Notes: generated by a model from the letters alone, not told the origin. DNA of 40,290 bases from an uncultured Sulfuricurvum sp. (GCF_937936435.1 NZ_CALDDG010000123.1:1-40290); one strand, 5' to 3'; positions 24,953-33,404 are shown, counted from the stretch's first letter. Numbers and translations: made by a program.

Positions 24953-25301
24953 GTACATTGCAAGCTTCGAACAAGCGCAAATCGCTAGTAAAAACATCCC
25001 TGAGTTCCGTGCGGGTGATACTCTTCGTTTGGCAGTAACCATTAAAGAAGGTGACAAATCACGCGTACAAAATTATGAAGGTATCTGTATCTCTATTCGT
25101 GGAGAAGGTACCGGTAAAACTATTACTGTACGTAAAATCGGTGCAAACGGCGTCGGTATCGAACGTGTATTCCCGATCTACAGTGACAGCCTTGAAAAAA
25201 TCGAAGTACTTCGCCGTGGTCGTGTTCGCCGTGCGAAATTGTTCTATCTTCGTGACCTTGCCGGTAAAGCTGCACGTATTAAAGAAATTCGTAAAAAATA
25301 A
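24942..25301 (+). CDS. rplS: 50S ribosomal protein L19
   Basis: A large-subunit protein at the 30S-50S interface. It has 119 residues with PEFRAGDTLRLAVTIKEG, YEGICISIRGEGTGKTITVRKI and GVGIERVFPIYSDSLEKIEV. The ATG at 24942 follows AAGGA within the end of trmD. It is the last gene of the ffh block and is followed by a strong terminator. Confidence 0.97.
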   Translation: MKNKYIASFEQAQIASKNIPEFRAGDTLRLAVTIKEGDKSRVQNYEGICISIRGEGTGKTITVRKIGANGVGIERVFPIYSDSLEKIEVLRRGRVRRAKLFYLRDLAGKAARIKEIRKK

Positions 25302-25307
25302 TCTCCT

Positions 25308-25331
25308 ATGCCGCAATCTGCGGCATTTTTT
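25308..25331 (+). terminator. Rho-independent terminator after rplS
   Basis: ATGCCGCA (25308-25315), loop ATC, TGCGGCAT (25319-25326), then six T. Eight perfect pairs with a U tract; the clearest terminator in the window. Confidence 0.9.
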
Positions 25332-25347
25332 ATCTCTTTTTCTTCCA

Positions 25348-25362
25348 AGGTTTACTAAACCT
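25348..25362. promoter_or_regulatory. Short palindrome before the ABC ATPase gene
   Basis: AGGTTT-ACT-AAACCT, six perfect pairs around a 3-base centre, 18 bases before the ATG at 25381. Could be an operator or a 5' leader hairpin of the ABC gene. No regulator gene is adjacent. Confidence 0.35.
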
Positions 25363-25380
25363 CATTATTAAAGAACTCCT

Positions 25381-26178
25381 ATGACTGACTCTCTGATCCA
25401 TTTTCAAAACGTTGATCTAATCTACGATACCGCATATGCGCTTCGCGGGATTGATTTAAGCATTCGCAGAGGTGAACATTGTGCTATCATCGGAGCGAAC
25501 GGTTCGGGTAAATCGACCTTGATCAAGCTCATCTCCTGTGAGTTATACCCTTCTTATAAAAGTGATCCGTTTTGCCGCGACATTCTGGAAAAAAGCCGTT
25601 GGGAAATTGCAGAACTGCGCAAACGACTCGGAGTCATTACCAATGACATCCACTGGGCATTTCAAATGCAGGGGCAGAATTTACGCGGCTACGAAGCGGT
25701 TTTAAGCGGTTTTAACGGGACTCTCGGCATCTTTGCCCATCAAACCTATACGAACGAACAGCATGTAATCGCGCACGATGCGCTTGAGCGTTTAGGGATT
25801 GCCCATTTAGGCGATAAAGTGCTGGGAAATATGTCTACAGGTGAATTGCGTAAAATCGTCGTCGCCCGAGCGCTTGTTCATCCGATCGATGCGCTATTAT
25901 TGGATGAACCGACGGTGGGCCTGGATATCAAAGCGCAAATCGATTTTATTGACATGATCCGTTCTCTTTCACGCAGCGGTACAACGATCATATTGGTTAC
26001 ACACCATATCGAAGAGATATTTGAGGAGATCAATAAAGTGGTCTTGCTCTCCGGAGGAACGATATACGCACAGGGGAAAAAAGAAGAAACGCTAAACAGC
26101 CAAAATATATCGGCTATTTTTGACATGAAACTCGCACTCGAGCGTGAGGGCGAACACTACCGTATTCGGTCGTTCTGA
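25381..26178 (+). CDS. ABC-type ATPase without a visible permease
   Basis: A single nucleotide-binding domain of 265 residues. Seen: Walker A GANGSGKST (38-46), signature loop NMSTGELRKIVVARAL with MSTGE instead of LSGGQ, Walker B ALLLDEPTVGLD, and the switch histidine in LVTHHIEE. The region between Walker A and signature holds an insertion-like segment (SYKSDPFCRDILEKSRWEIAELRKRLGVI) of the kind seen in ModF-like and other non-transport ABC proteins. No membrane partner or binding protein is nearby, so it may pair with a distant permease or have a non-transport job. It is convergent with smpB, 5 bases apart. Confidence 0.82.
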   Translation: MTDSLIHFQNVDLIYDTAYALRGIDLSIRRGEHCAIIGANGSGKSTLIKLISCELYPSYKSDPFCRDILEKSRWEIAELRKRLGVITNDIHWAFQMQGQNLRGYEAVLSGFNGTLGIFAHQTYTNEQHVIAHDALERLGIAHLGDKVLGNMSTGELRKIVVARALVHPIDALLLDEPTVGLDIKAQIDFIDMIRSLSRSGTTIILVTHHIEEIFEEINKVVLLSGGTIYAQGKKEETLNSQNISAIFDMKLALEREGEHYRIRSF

Positions 26179-26183
26179 TAGCT

Positions 26184-26636
26184 TTAATCCCCTTTTAGCG
26201 CCCGTTCGATATCGCGTTTGATACTTTTTTCTTTCATGTCTTCGCGCTTGTCGTAGAGTTTTTTCCCTTTGGCGATCGCGACTTGCATCTTGGCGAGGTT
26301 TTTGTCGTTGAAATAGATACTAAGCGGCACCAGTGTGAAGCCCTCTTTCTCGACCGCTTTAAACATTTTGTCGATCTGTTTTTTGTGCAGGAGAAGTTTG
26401 CGGCTTCCGCGCTCTTCGTGGGTATAGTATCGATGGGTTGTGTCGAGAACACCGATGTGGACACCGAATACAAACGCTTCGCCGCGGACGATTTTGATAA
26501 AACCGTCTTTGAGGTTGACTCGGCCGGCACGGAGAGATTTGACTTCTGACCCTTTGAGGACAAGTCCCGCTTCGAATTTTTCTTCGATGTGGTAGTCAAA
26601 AAACGCTTTTTTATTGGTGGCTATGTTTTCGCCCAT
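26184..26636 (-). CDS. smpB: SsrA-binding protein SmpB
   Basis: Binds tmRNA and delivers it to stalled ribosomes in trans-translation. It has 150 residues. Seen: IATNKKAFFDYHIEEKFEAGLVLKGSEVKSLRAGRVNL, LLLHKKQIDKM, and the basic tail GKKLYDKREDMKEKSIKRDIERAL that reads the empty decoding site. It is the last gene of the uvrD group, 5 bases after ispE. The tmRNA gene itself is not in the window. Confidence 0.97.
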   Translation of the reverse strand: MGENIATNKKAFFDYHIEEKFEAGLVLKGSEVKSLRAGRVNLKDGFIKIVRGEAFVFGVHIGVLDTTHRYYTHEERGSRKLLLHKKQIDKMFKAVEKEGFTLVPLSIYFNDKNLAKMQVAIAKGKKLYDKREDMKEKSIKRDIERALKGD

Positions 26637-26641
26637 ACTGC

Positions 26642-27406
26642 TTATTCCTCAATCTTAAAAAAACTGCTTCCGCTGCCGGAGAAAAACCACCCCTCTTGCT
26701 CTTTCAGCTGCGGATAACATCCCAATGCCGCAGGATAAAGATCATTCGCCTCTTTGGCACTCATAGAGGCCAATATTTCTCGTGAAGGTGTCGCTTCCAG
26801 ACGTGCCGCTTCCTCTTCGGAAATAGGATCGAACCGATGCTCCCGATAATAACGGTAGACCGTAGGGGTGCTGATCTCAAGCGCGGGGGTCGTTACTTCA
26901 AAGTGGAGTAAAGGCTCATCGTAACGCTCGACGATCTCGCCGATCCCGCGGACATTGGCACTCTCGTACCCGTAAACGAAAAAAGGGACATCGGCACCGA
27001 CATCGGCACCGATGCGTGCCAGCTCATCAACGCTTAATCCCAAATCCAAATCTTCGTTGCACATCGTTAGAAAAGTGGCGGCATCGGAACTGCCTCCTCC
27101 CAAGCCGGCGAAAGAGGGGATGTTTTTTTCGACACATACGGCATGATCCTCAAAAAAAGCGGAGAGCTTTTCCGAATGGGTTGCGGCAAGGAGATATTTA
27201 TAAGCTTTATAGATGGTATTAGAATGGACTTCGCAATCAAAATTGCCTCGAATCTCGAACTCGGGAGTCGTTTTTCGTTCGAACCGGAGCGTATCGTACA
27301 GGGAACTAACCCGCATAAAGCGTGAACTGAGGGTATGATACTCTCCCCGTGTTCCGGTAATTTTGAGAAAAATGTTGACTTTGGCGTAGGCGCGGCGAGG
27401 AATCAT
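26642..27406 (-). CDS. ispE: 4-diphosphocytidyl-2-C-methyl-D-erythritol kinase IspE
   Basis: A GHMP kinase that phosphorylates CDP-ME in the MEP isoprenoid pathway. It has 254 residues. Seen: the N-terminal AYAKVNIFLKI, the ATP-binding loop PSFAGLGGGSSDAATFL, ADVPFFVYG and the GHMP end SGSGSSFFKI. It is slightly shorter than E. coli IspE. Its start overlaps the csrA stop as ATGA. The placement between csrA and smpB is the same in C. jejuni. Confidence 0.95.
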   Translation of the reverse strand: MIPRRAYAKVNIFLKITGTRGEYHTLSSRFMRVSSLYDTLRFERKTTPEFEIRGNFDCEVHSNTIYKAYKYLLAATHSEKLSAFFEDHAVCVEKNIPSFAGLGGGSSDAATFLTMCNEDLDLGLSVDELARIGADVGADVPFFVYGYESANVRGIGEIVERYDEPLLHFEVTTPALEISTPTVYRYYREHRFDPISEEEAARLEATPSREILASMSAKEANDLYPAALGCYPQLKEQEGWFFSGSGSSFFKIEE

Positions 27407-27633
27407 AATTTTAATTTTTGAACCAATTGCTGTAGAAGAGTCTCGTCATGCTGGGTTGATGCCACTTTGTTGGAATCTTCGACGGCGCGGACAAGTTCGC
27501 TCCGCAAAACGCGGATATTATGGGGAGCGTCGATTCCGAGTTTGACGACCCCTTTTTCGATGGAGACGACTTTGACGGTGATCGTGTCGGCGATAATAAT
27601 CGATTCATCCAATTTGCGAGAGAGAATCAGCAT
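27403..27633 (-). CDS. csrA: Carbon storage/flagellin translation regulator CsrA
   Basis: A dimeric RNA-binding protein that blocks ribosome sites with GGA motifs; in Campylobacterota its main known target is flagellin mRNA, with FliW as antagonist. It has 76 residues: MLILSRKLDESIIIADTITVKVV (GGA-binding strand 1), the conserved VKLGIDAPHNIRVLRSEL, and a C-terminal tail of about 20 residues longer than the E. coli protein. It overlaps truB (7 bases) and ispE (4 bases). No fliW is in the window. Confidence 0.96.
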   Translation of the reverse strand: MLILSRKLDESIIIADTITVKVVSIEKGVVKLGIDAPHNIRVLRSELVRAVEDSNKVASTQHDETLLQQLVQKLKL

Positions 27634-28448
27634 GCTTCTACCTTGTTTAGAATATAGCGAACCCCGTCGGATGTAATCTCGATAATCGATACGGTATCGC
27701 CGTTGTCGATCCAGTAGGTTCCCTCATCGTGAAGATCGAAATCTTCACGTTCGAGAGGCTGACCCAGCAGAACCGTTTGTATCGTGCCATTATAGCGGTT
27801 TTTGGTAATACCGAGAGAGGTTTTGATATCCAGATCTTTTTCATTCTCATAGACAAACTGTCCCTCGTTTAAACGCTCCAGCGCGCTCAAAGAGCCGTCA
27901 TATCCGAGCTTGTCCGCAATCATCTCGCCGAGAGAACGGATATAGGTTCCTTCCGAAACGGTTGCTTCGAAAGTGACGAAAGGGTGAACATAATGGATAA
28001 GGGTGATATCGTATATGGTAGAAGTGATTTCTCTCAGGTCGATCTCCGCCCCAGCACGGGCCAATTCATAGGCACGTCGGCCGTTGATTCGTTTGGCACT
28101 GTATTTAGGCGGGAGATAGGTGAGTGTTCCGCGTAATGAATCAAGGACGCTAGTGAGCGTTTGCGGATCGACTTCGGCGGTTTCGCTGATCGTTTCGATC
28201 TTTTCGATATCGAGAGTAGGGGAGTAAGCCCCCAGCCATAAAGTCGCCCGGTAGCGTTTGGGCGTTTTATTGAGAAAACGAAACAGCCGTCCGTGATTGC
28301 CGAATGCGATGATCAGTACCCCTTTGGCAAAAGGATCGAGTGTCCCGGAATAGCCCGCTTTTTTGACGTTGTAACGGCGTTTAAGACGGCTTAAAAGTTG
28401 GTTGGAACTCATACCTGCGGGTTTGTAAGCGACGAAAAGGCGGTTCAT
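27627..28448 (-). CDS. truB: tRNA pseudouridine(55) synthase TruB
   Basis: Makes pseudouridine 55 in the tRNA T loop. It has 273 residues. Seen: FVAYKPAGMSSNQLLSRLKR, the catalytic motif GYSGTLDPFAKGVLIIAFG (D38), YRATLWLGAYSPTLD, PPKYSAKRINGRRAYELAR and the SEGTYIRSLGEMIA signature. It starts 6 bases after uvrD and ends inside csrA. Confidence 0.95.
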   Translation of the reverse strand: MNRLFVAYKPAGMSSNQLLSRLKRRYNVKKAGYSGTLDPFAKGVLIIAFGNHGRLFRFLNKTPKRYRATLWLGAYSPTLDIEKIETISETAEVDPQTLTSVLDSLRGTLTYLPPKYSAKRINGRRAYELARAGAEIDLREITSTIYDITLIHYVHPFVTFEATVSEGTYIRSLGEMIADKLGYDGSLSALERLNEGQFVYENEKDLDIKTSLGITKNRYNGTIQTVLLGQPLEREDFDLHDEGTYWIDNGDTVSIIEITSDGVRYILNKVEAC

Positions 28449-28454
28449 ACGGTC

Positions 28455-30503
28455 CTAGAGTTTTTCGACGAAAGAGGCGAGGATTTCCCGTTTGTTTCCG
28501 CCGAAATTGATATTGAGCTTGAACTCCCGTCCCGATTTACTCACCCCTTCGACCCTTCCGGCACCGAAGATTTTGTGGCGGACGAGATCCCCTTTTTTGT
28601 ACGAGGTGTTTTTCTCCAGAATCAAAGAGCCTTCGCACAGACCCGCTTCATTGATAAAACGGCTTTTTTGGAGTTCGGTCCGACGCCCTTTGTAAAAACG
28701 GCTGTTGACGTTGGAGAGGGTCAGGTGGCTTTTTGCCCGCGTCAAAGCGACATAGCCCAGCCGCCGCTCTTCTTCGATATCGCTTCCGTCTCCGATGAGC
28801 GGTAAGAAGCCCTCTTCCAGCCCGATGACGAAAAGGTGTTCGAACTCCAGCCCTTTGGAAGCATGGATACTCATGATATAGATGCTCTCCCCCTCTACCT
28901 GATCTTGTTCGCTTTGCAAGGTGATGTCATTAAGAAACTCTGCAAGAGAGGCTCCTGGATTTTGTTTGACGTAATCGCGGAAGAGACCGTAAAATTCGTC
29001 GATATTGGCTATTTTTTCCGCTTCGTCCGGAAGCCCTTTGAGCGTCTCTTTGATTTTAAAACGCTCTTCGAGCAGATCGATAAAACGGTATATCGCCTCC
29101 TCGGCTACATTGCGCAGTTCCAGTATCTCGGAGACAAAATCATGCAGTTCCCCGGCGCTTTTTTTCCGTACCAGCGCTTCGAGCTCGCTGTCGCCGAGTG
29201 TCGAAATAAATTCGAACATCGACTTGCCCGCTTCTATCGCGGAGAGCTCGATTTTATCGATGGTGGCTTTCCCCAATCCCCGTTTGGGTTTGTTGATGAT
29301 CCGTTTGAGCGAGAAGTTATCGTGGACATTGGTAATGACCCGCAGATAACTGATAAGGTCTTTAATCTCGGCGCGGTCATAGAACCTCAGTCCGCCGACG
29401 AGTTTGTACGCCACGCCGGCACGGTTGAGACCTTCTTCGAGAGAACGGCTTAGGGCATTGATCCGATAGAGTACGGCGATTTCGTTGGGGCGAACCCCTT
29501 TGGTGATCAGCTCTTTAATCGATTTGGCGATTTTTTTAGATTCTTCGGCTTCGTCGCTTGAAGAAATCGTTTGGACTTCATTGCCGCCGGTTTTTGTTGC
29601 GATCAGCGTTTTTCCCAGACGTGAACGGTTGTGCTCGATAAGGGCATTGGCTACGGTCAGGATGGGCTGGGTAGAGCGGTAATTATGCTCGAGTTTGACG
29701 ATCATCGCATTTTCAAAATCCTGGTCGAATTCGAGAATATTACGGACGTGGGCTCCCCGCCATCCGTAAATGCTTTGATCATCGTCTCCGACGACGCATA
29801 GATTGTTATGGGTCGAACAGAGTTTCTGAAGAAGCCGCAACTGAAGTTCGTTGGTATCTTGATATTCATCGATCATAATATAGCGGTATTTTTCGCTGGT
29901 TTCCCGGCATAGATCGGGGTATTCGTCTAATAGTTTGTAAGTAAGGCACAACAAATCGTCAAAATCGACAAGATTATTTTTGAGCAGATATTCCTGATAT
30001 TCTTCATAAATCTTGGCGATGTGTTTGTAATTGGTAAGCTCTGCTTGAGCGTAGGCTTCCTGAGGATCGATCAAAGAGTTTTTATAGCGGGAAATTTCAG
30101 AAGCGATCAATGCGGTGGGGAGATCGGCATTGATTTTTTTGATGATTTTCTTTTTATCGTCGGTATCGATGACGACAAAATTATTCATTCTGCCGAGCAA
30201 ATGGATATGGAATTTTAAAAACAACAATCCGAATTTATGAAACGTGCACAGAAGAGGCGGGTACGAGTTCTGAGAGATCATCCCCATAGCACGTTCACGC
30301 ATCTCTTTGGCCGCTTTGTTGGTAAAGGTGAGGGTCAGCGTATTGGCTGCGGGAATCCCGACTTCGTCTAATAGATAGGCTAAACGGGAGGTGATAGTCT
30401 TGGTTTTGCCGCTTCCCGCTCCCGCCAAAATGAGCAACGGACCGTCGATCTGTTCGACCGCACTGCGCTGAGCATCATTAAGTTCTGCGAGAATTTTATC
30501 CAT
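28455..30503 (-). CDS. UvrD/PcrA/Rep-family DNA helicase
   Basis: A superfamily 1A 3'-5' helicase of 682 residues. Seen: Q motif LNDAQRSAVEQ, motif I LAGAGSGKTKTITSRL, Ia TLTFTNKAAKEMRER, II IMIDEYQDTN, III VVGDDDQSIYGWRGA, IV LEHNYRSTQ, V IHASKGLEFEHLFVIGLEEG and VI RRLGYVALTRAK, plus a PcrA-like C-terminal KKGDLVRHKIFGAGRVEG. It fits DNA repair or replication restart. The C. jejuni gene at this locus is named rep; family assignment between UvrD, PcrA and Rep is not certain, so no symbol is given. It is first in the truB-csrA-ispE-smpB group. Confidence 0.93.
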   Translation of the reverse strand: MDKILAELNDAQRSAVEQIDGPLLILAGAGSGKTKTITSRLAYLLDEVGIPAANTLTLTFTNKAAKEMRERAMGMISQNSYPPLLCTFHKFGLLFLKFHIHLLGRMNNFVVIDTDDKKKIIKKINADLPTALIASEISRYKNSLIDPQEAYAQAELTNYKHIAKIYEEYQEYLLKNNLVDFDDLLCLTYKLLDEYPDLCRETSEKYRYIMIDEYQDTNELQLRLLQKLCSTHNNLCVVGDDDQSIYGWRGAHVRNILEFDQDFENAMIVKLEHNYRSTQPILTVANALIEHNRSRLGKTLIATKTGGNEVQTISSSDEAEESKKIAKSIKELITKGVRPNEIAVLYRINALSRSLEEGLNRAGVAYKLVGGLRFYDRAEIKDLISYLRVITNVHDNFSLKRIINKPKRGLGKATIDKIELSAIEAGKSMFEFISTLGDSELEALVRKKSAGELHDFVSEILELRNVAEEAIYRFIDLLEERFKIKETLKGLPDEAEKIANIDEFYGLFRDYVKQNPGASLAEFLNDITLQSEQDQVEGESIYIMSIHASKGLEFEHLFVIGLEEGFLPLIGDGSDIEEERRLGYVALTRAKSHLTLSNVNSRFYKGRRTELQKSRFINEAGLCEGSLILEKNTSYKKGDLVRHKIFGAGRVEGVSKSGREFKLNINFGGNKREILASFVEKL

Positions 30504-30536
30504 GTGGATGCTGCCTTCTTCTTGGTTAAGGTTTTA

Positions 30537-30542
30537 ATTATA
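30537..30542 (-). promoter_or_regulatory. Probable -10 box for the uvrD-truB-csrA-ispE-smpB group
   Basis: TATAAT on the minus strand, 34 bases before the helicase ATG. A GAAGAAGG purine run lies closer to the start. The five genes downstream have gaps of 6 bases or less, so this probably drives them all. Confidence 0.55.
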
Positions 30543-30565
30543 GCCCATTTTTCCTATTTTTGAAA

Positions 30566-30588
30566 TTCACGAGCTATACGCGTGTGAA
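30566..30588. promoter_or_regulatory. Possible LysR-type operator
   Basis: TTCAC-N13-GTGAA lies between the divergent uvrD and lysR promoters. It is a weak dyad of five pairs, but dyads at this position upstream of a LysR gene are often autoregulatory sites. Inference only. Confidence 0.3.
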
Positions 30589-30603
30589 AAATGTTGGCCT
30601 CTC

Positions 30604-30636
30604 TTGCTTTGGTTATAATAATGGGTTATAATAGTG
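30604..30636 (+). promoter_or_regulatory. lysR promoter with duplicated -10 box
   Basis: A 13-base unit GGTTATAATAATG (30611-30623) is repeated directly as GGTTATAATAGTG (30624-30636), one mismatch. Each carries TATAAT (30614-30619 and 30627-30632). The second has TTGCTT at 30604-30609 with 17-base spacing. The ATG of lysR is at 30664. Confidence 0.6.
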
Positions 30637-30663
30637 CTATTCATTTACCTTATAGGAATTATT

Positions 30664-31563
30664 ATGTTAAAAGATTTTGCAAAACTTATGACGTTTCTGA
30701 CGGTTGTCAGAGAGAAAAGTTTTTCGAAAGCATCTGCAAAACTCGGGATTTCTCAGCCCGCGGTCACCCAACAAATCAAATTTATCGAAGACTATCTCGA
30801 CACACGTGTCGTAGAGCGTAAAAAGAACGGTATTAAGCTGACGAAAGAGGGTGAAGATCTGTTTCGTATTGCTATGAAACTGGAAAAATCGATTCAATCA
30901 AGCGAAAAAGAGCTCCTGAAGATTATCAGTAAAGAGTTTACGTTTATTGTCGGTGCGTCATATGCCATCGGAAACTATGTCCTTCCGTCGTACTTGGGAC
31001 AACTCAAAGAGAAAATCAACAATGAAGTTCATATCCGTGTCGCTTTTTCCGAAGAGATTATCGATCAGCTGATCGATAAAAAAATCGATATCGCTTTGAT
31101 CGAATCCCCGGTTTTTAAAGACGGTTTGATCTACCGCGAATGGGAAGAGGATGAATTGGTCATATTTTCAAATCAACCGATCCCGAAGCAGCTGCGTAAA
31201 GAAGATATGTATAAATTCGACTGGATTTGCCGTGACGAAAACTCCCATACCCGCAAATTGACCTCCGAAGTTTTTGAAGAAATCGGTGTCGAGTGTTCCG
31301 GTTTTAGCGTCATCGGTGTTGTCGCCAGTTCTACGGCGATTAAAGAGACGATTATGCGTTCGCCGAAAGATGCGGTTCGTCCGGTTGTTTCCGTCATTTC
31401 CCGTCATGTTATCAGCGATGAGGTGGAAGAGGGGAAATTGTTTGAAGCCCGGATCAAAAACTTTAAAATCAAACGCAAGTTTTATATCGCTTATAGCAAA
31501 GAACGCAAACACGATGCATTCATCGATAATGTCGTAACCTATCTGCTTGGCTTGAAATTATAA
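30664..31563 (+). CDS. LysR-family transcriptional regulator
   Basis: A protein of 299 residues: an N-terminal winged helix-turn-helix (about 1-62; KSFSKASAKLGISQPAVTQQIKFIEDYLDTRVVER) and a periplasmic-binding-protein-like effector domain (about 90-299). The target and ligand are unknown. ATG at 30664 follows TAGGAATT; an upstream GTG at 30634 is within the promoter repeat. It faces motB tail to tail and shares the hairpin at 31580. It diverges from the helicase operon, which it need not control. A single LysR gene of this type is common in Campylobacterota. Confidence 0.92.
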   Translation: MLKDFAKLMTFLTVVREKSFSKASAKLGISQPAVTQQIKFIEDYLDTRVVERKKNGIKLTKEGEDLFRIAMKLEKSIQSSEKELLKIISKEFTFIVGASYAIGNYVLPSYLGQLKEKINNEVHIRVAFSEEIIDQLIDKKIDIALIESPVFKDGLIYREWEEDELVIFSNQPIPKQLRKEDMYKFDWICRDENSHTRKLTSEVFEEIGVECSGFSVIGVVASSTAIKETIMRSPKDAVRPVVSVISRHVISDEVEEGKLFEARIKNFKIKRKFYIAYSKERKHDAFIDNVVTYLLGLKL

Positions 31564-31579
31564 ATCCCGCAAGAATGAC

Positions 31580-31599
31580 ATAAGCGCTGCGGCGCTTAT
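31580..31599. terminator. Terminator-like hairpin shared by lysR and motB
   Basis: ATAAGCGC-TGCG-GCGCTTAT, eight perfect pairs. On the + strand it is followed by a T-rich run (TGTTTCAGTTTGTTT), so it can end lysR. It overlaps the motB stop codon at 31596-31598. On the - strand the following bases are not T-rich. Confidence 0.6.
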
Positions 31600-32456
31600 T
31601 GTTTCAGTTTGTTTAAAATTCCGAATATTTTTGATTGCTCTGTGTTGTCGAGAGGCTTTTCGTTCGAGACAAACATGTAAAAATCGACACGACGGTTTTT
31701 GGCACGATCGTCTTCGTTTGCATTGGATGCTAGCGCTTTCGCCGGTCCGAATCCTGCAGCTGAAAGACGTTCGGGGGAAACACCGTTTTGTATTAATTCC
31801 CGCACGACATATTCCGCCCGTTTACTGGAGAGGTCCAGATTGTCTCTGAACGGAGAATTCTTCGGTAACGGTTGGTTATCGGTATAACCGCGTACGGAGA
31901 TATCGACGCTCGGAGGAAGGGTGTTGATGATTTCAGCGACTCTTTTAATAAACAAATGCATCTCTACGTCATCGATCGTCGCATTTGCCCCTTTAAACGG
32001 TATGGTCGCCGGTAATTTCAGCATGACACCGTCGATGGTTTGATCCAAAGGTCCTTCTCCCATCGACAATTGTTGCAGATCTTGCTGGAGTTTTTGAATG
32101 GTGCTGGACGGGGTATCCGGAGTAGAGGACATCTCAGGGGTAGACGATGCCTGTTCTAAAATAGAACCGCCTCCCGATATGATCGTTTTTCCGCTTGCGT
32201 TTGCGTTTGCTTTCGGATCGGGTTTCGCATCGTTTGAGGTGTCGACGACGGGAATAAGCGGTTCAGAGACGGGTGCATAGTCATAGATTTTGACAAACTC
32301 TTCTTTGATGGCTCTGAGTTTTTCTTTGTTGACGGAAGCCAGAGCATAGAGTGCGATGAAAAGAGCGAGAAGGAGACTGAAAAAGTCGGCCGTCGGTACG
32401 GCCCACTTTTCTCCTGCCGGACATTCGGGGCATTTTTTACATTTTTTCTTTGCCAT
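31596..32456 (-). CDS. motB: Flagellar motor stator protein MotB
   Basis: The stator subunit that anchors to peptidoglycan and carries the ion-binding aspartate. It has 286 residues: a basic, cysteine-rich start (KKKCKKCPECP), one membrane helix (about 21-41) with the key aspartate in VPTADFFSLLLALF (D24), a long Ser/Thr/Pro-rich plug and linker (60-130), and an OmpA-like domain (VDISVRGYTDNQPL, LSSKRAEYVVRELIQNGVSPERLSAAGFG, KNRRVDFYM). Coupled to motA 9 bases upstream. Residues alone do not settle proton versus sodium use. Confidence 0.96.
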   Translation of the reverse strand: MAKKKCKKCPECPAGEKWAVPTADFFSLLLALFIALYALASVNKEKLRAIKEEFVKIYDYAPVSEPLIPVVDTSNDAKPDPKANANASGKTIISGGGSILEQASSTPEMSSTPDTPSSTIQKLQQDLQQLSMGEGPLDQTIDGVMLKLPATIPFKGANATIDDVEMHLFIKRVAEIINTLPPSVDISVRGYTDNQPLPKNSPFRDNLDLSSKRAEYVVRELIQNGVSPERLSAAGFGPAKALASNANEDDRAKNRRVDFYMFVSNEKPLDNTEQSKIFGILNKLKQ

Positions 32457-32465
32457 GACAGAGTA

Positions 32466-33236
32466 TCAATCGAATTGGCTGTGTTTTTCTTCCATCGGAG
32501 AAAGAAAGTTAAGCAGTTTGGCTTCGAGTGTCCGCGGGTTGTCGCCGTGGACGATTCCGATGATTCCTTCCAGCATCAACTGTTGCTCTTTGACGAGATG
32601 GTGCGATTTGGCTTTCATTTTGCTCCCGATCGGACCAAGGACGACGTATGCGGAAAAAATCCCTGTAACGGTCGCGGTGAAAGCTCCGGCAATCCCTTCC
32701 GCCATCTCTTTGGGGTTATCGAGTTTTTGGAGTGCGAGGATAAGTCCCATAACCGCCCCTACGAGCCCCATAACCGGAGATGTTTCCCCCGCAACGATCC
32801 AATAGTGGGCACATCCGTGCCAAAACTCTTCGGTCTCTTCGATGACCCGCTCCATCGTTTCGTGAATCGTATCGATCTCATTGCCGTCTACGGCCATGCT
32901 AAGACCTTGTTTCAAGAAAGGATTGTCGATTTGGGCGACTTTTTGTTCGAGTGCCAACAATCCTTCACGTCGGGCAAGAGTTGCAAGTTCGATAATCTGT
33001 TTGATTCGTGCATGCAGGTCGACGGGATTTTTTTTGAAAACAAACCCGAGATTTTTATAAGCACCTTTGACGTATTCCCCGTCGGTGGCGACCATGGAAG
33101 CGAGCATTGCCGTCGGAAAAATGATGATAAGCGATGTGATATGTACCAGATGAATCGGGTTTCCACCCTCCAGTGAATCTCCCAAAGAAAGACTCGTGAT
33201 TGCCCCTAATATCCCTAAAACGACGGTTAAATCCAT
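32466..33236 (-). CDS. motA: Flagellar motor stator protein MotA
   Basis: The stator subunit that pushes on FliG. It has 256 residues with four membrane segments. Seen: the cytoplasmic charged stretch LARREGLLALEQKV matching the FliG-contacting arginine and glutamate, and the two conserved prolines in GETSPVMGLVGAVMGLI and AYVVLGPIGSKM. The pair motA-motB is separated from the fliM/fliY block by 20 kb. Its own promoter is proposed at 33311. Confidence 0.96.
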   Translation of the reverse strand: MDLTVVLGILGAITSLSLGDSLEGGNPIHLVHITSLIIIFPTAMLASMVATDGEYVKGAYKNLGFVFKKNPVDLHARIKQIIELATLARREGLLALEQKVAQIDNPFLKQGLSMAVDGNEIDTIHETMERVIEETEEFWHGCAHYWIVAGETSPVMGLVGAVMGLILALQKLDNPKEMAEGIAGAFTATVTGIFSAYVVLGPIGSKMKAKSHHLVKEQQLMLEGIIGIVHGDNPRTLEAKLLNFLSPMEEKHSQFD

Positions 33237-33310
33237 TAGACTATCTTTACTTGAAATTATGTATATAGAATACGGTATGCGGTTATATGTCGATTGAAAT
33301 TATGCAAAGC

Positions 33311-33316
33311 ATTATA
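33311..33316 (-). promoter_or_regulatory. Possible motA -10 box
   Basis: TATAAT on the minus strand, 75 bases before the motA ATG, with GC after it. No sigma-28 (GCCGATAA-like) or sigma-54 (GG-N10-GC) box was seen in the 168-base gap, so a housekeeping promoter is more likely. Confidence 0.4.
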
Positions 33317-33357
33317 TAACCAAAACGCATTAAGATGAAATCAAAATTTTTATTCGG

Positions 33358-33372
33358 ACGGCAGGATGCCGT
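33358..33372 (-). terminator. Possible terminator after the SspB-like gene
   Basis: ACGGCA-GGA-TGCCGT, six perfect pairs. On the minus strand it is followed by an A/T-rich run with TTTT about 10 bases on. Weak, but placed 33 bases after the stop at 33405. Confidence 0.4.
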
Positions 33373-33404
33373 AAAGGGAGAGAATTAGATGGGAGTCTTA
33401 GAGA

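Noticed and set aside
28836..29453. 205-codon plus-strand frame over the helicase gene
   Set aside because: Antisense shadow; phenylalanine-rich and without a start context.
33237..33404. Sigma-28 or sigma-54 promoter before motA
   Set aside because: Neither a GCCGATAA-like box nor GG-N10-GC was found in the gap; only a sigma-70-like TATAAT is present.
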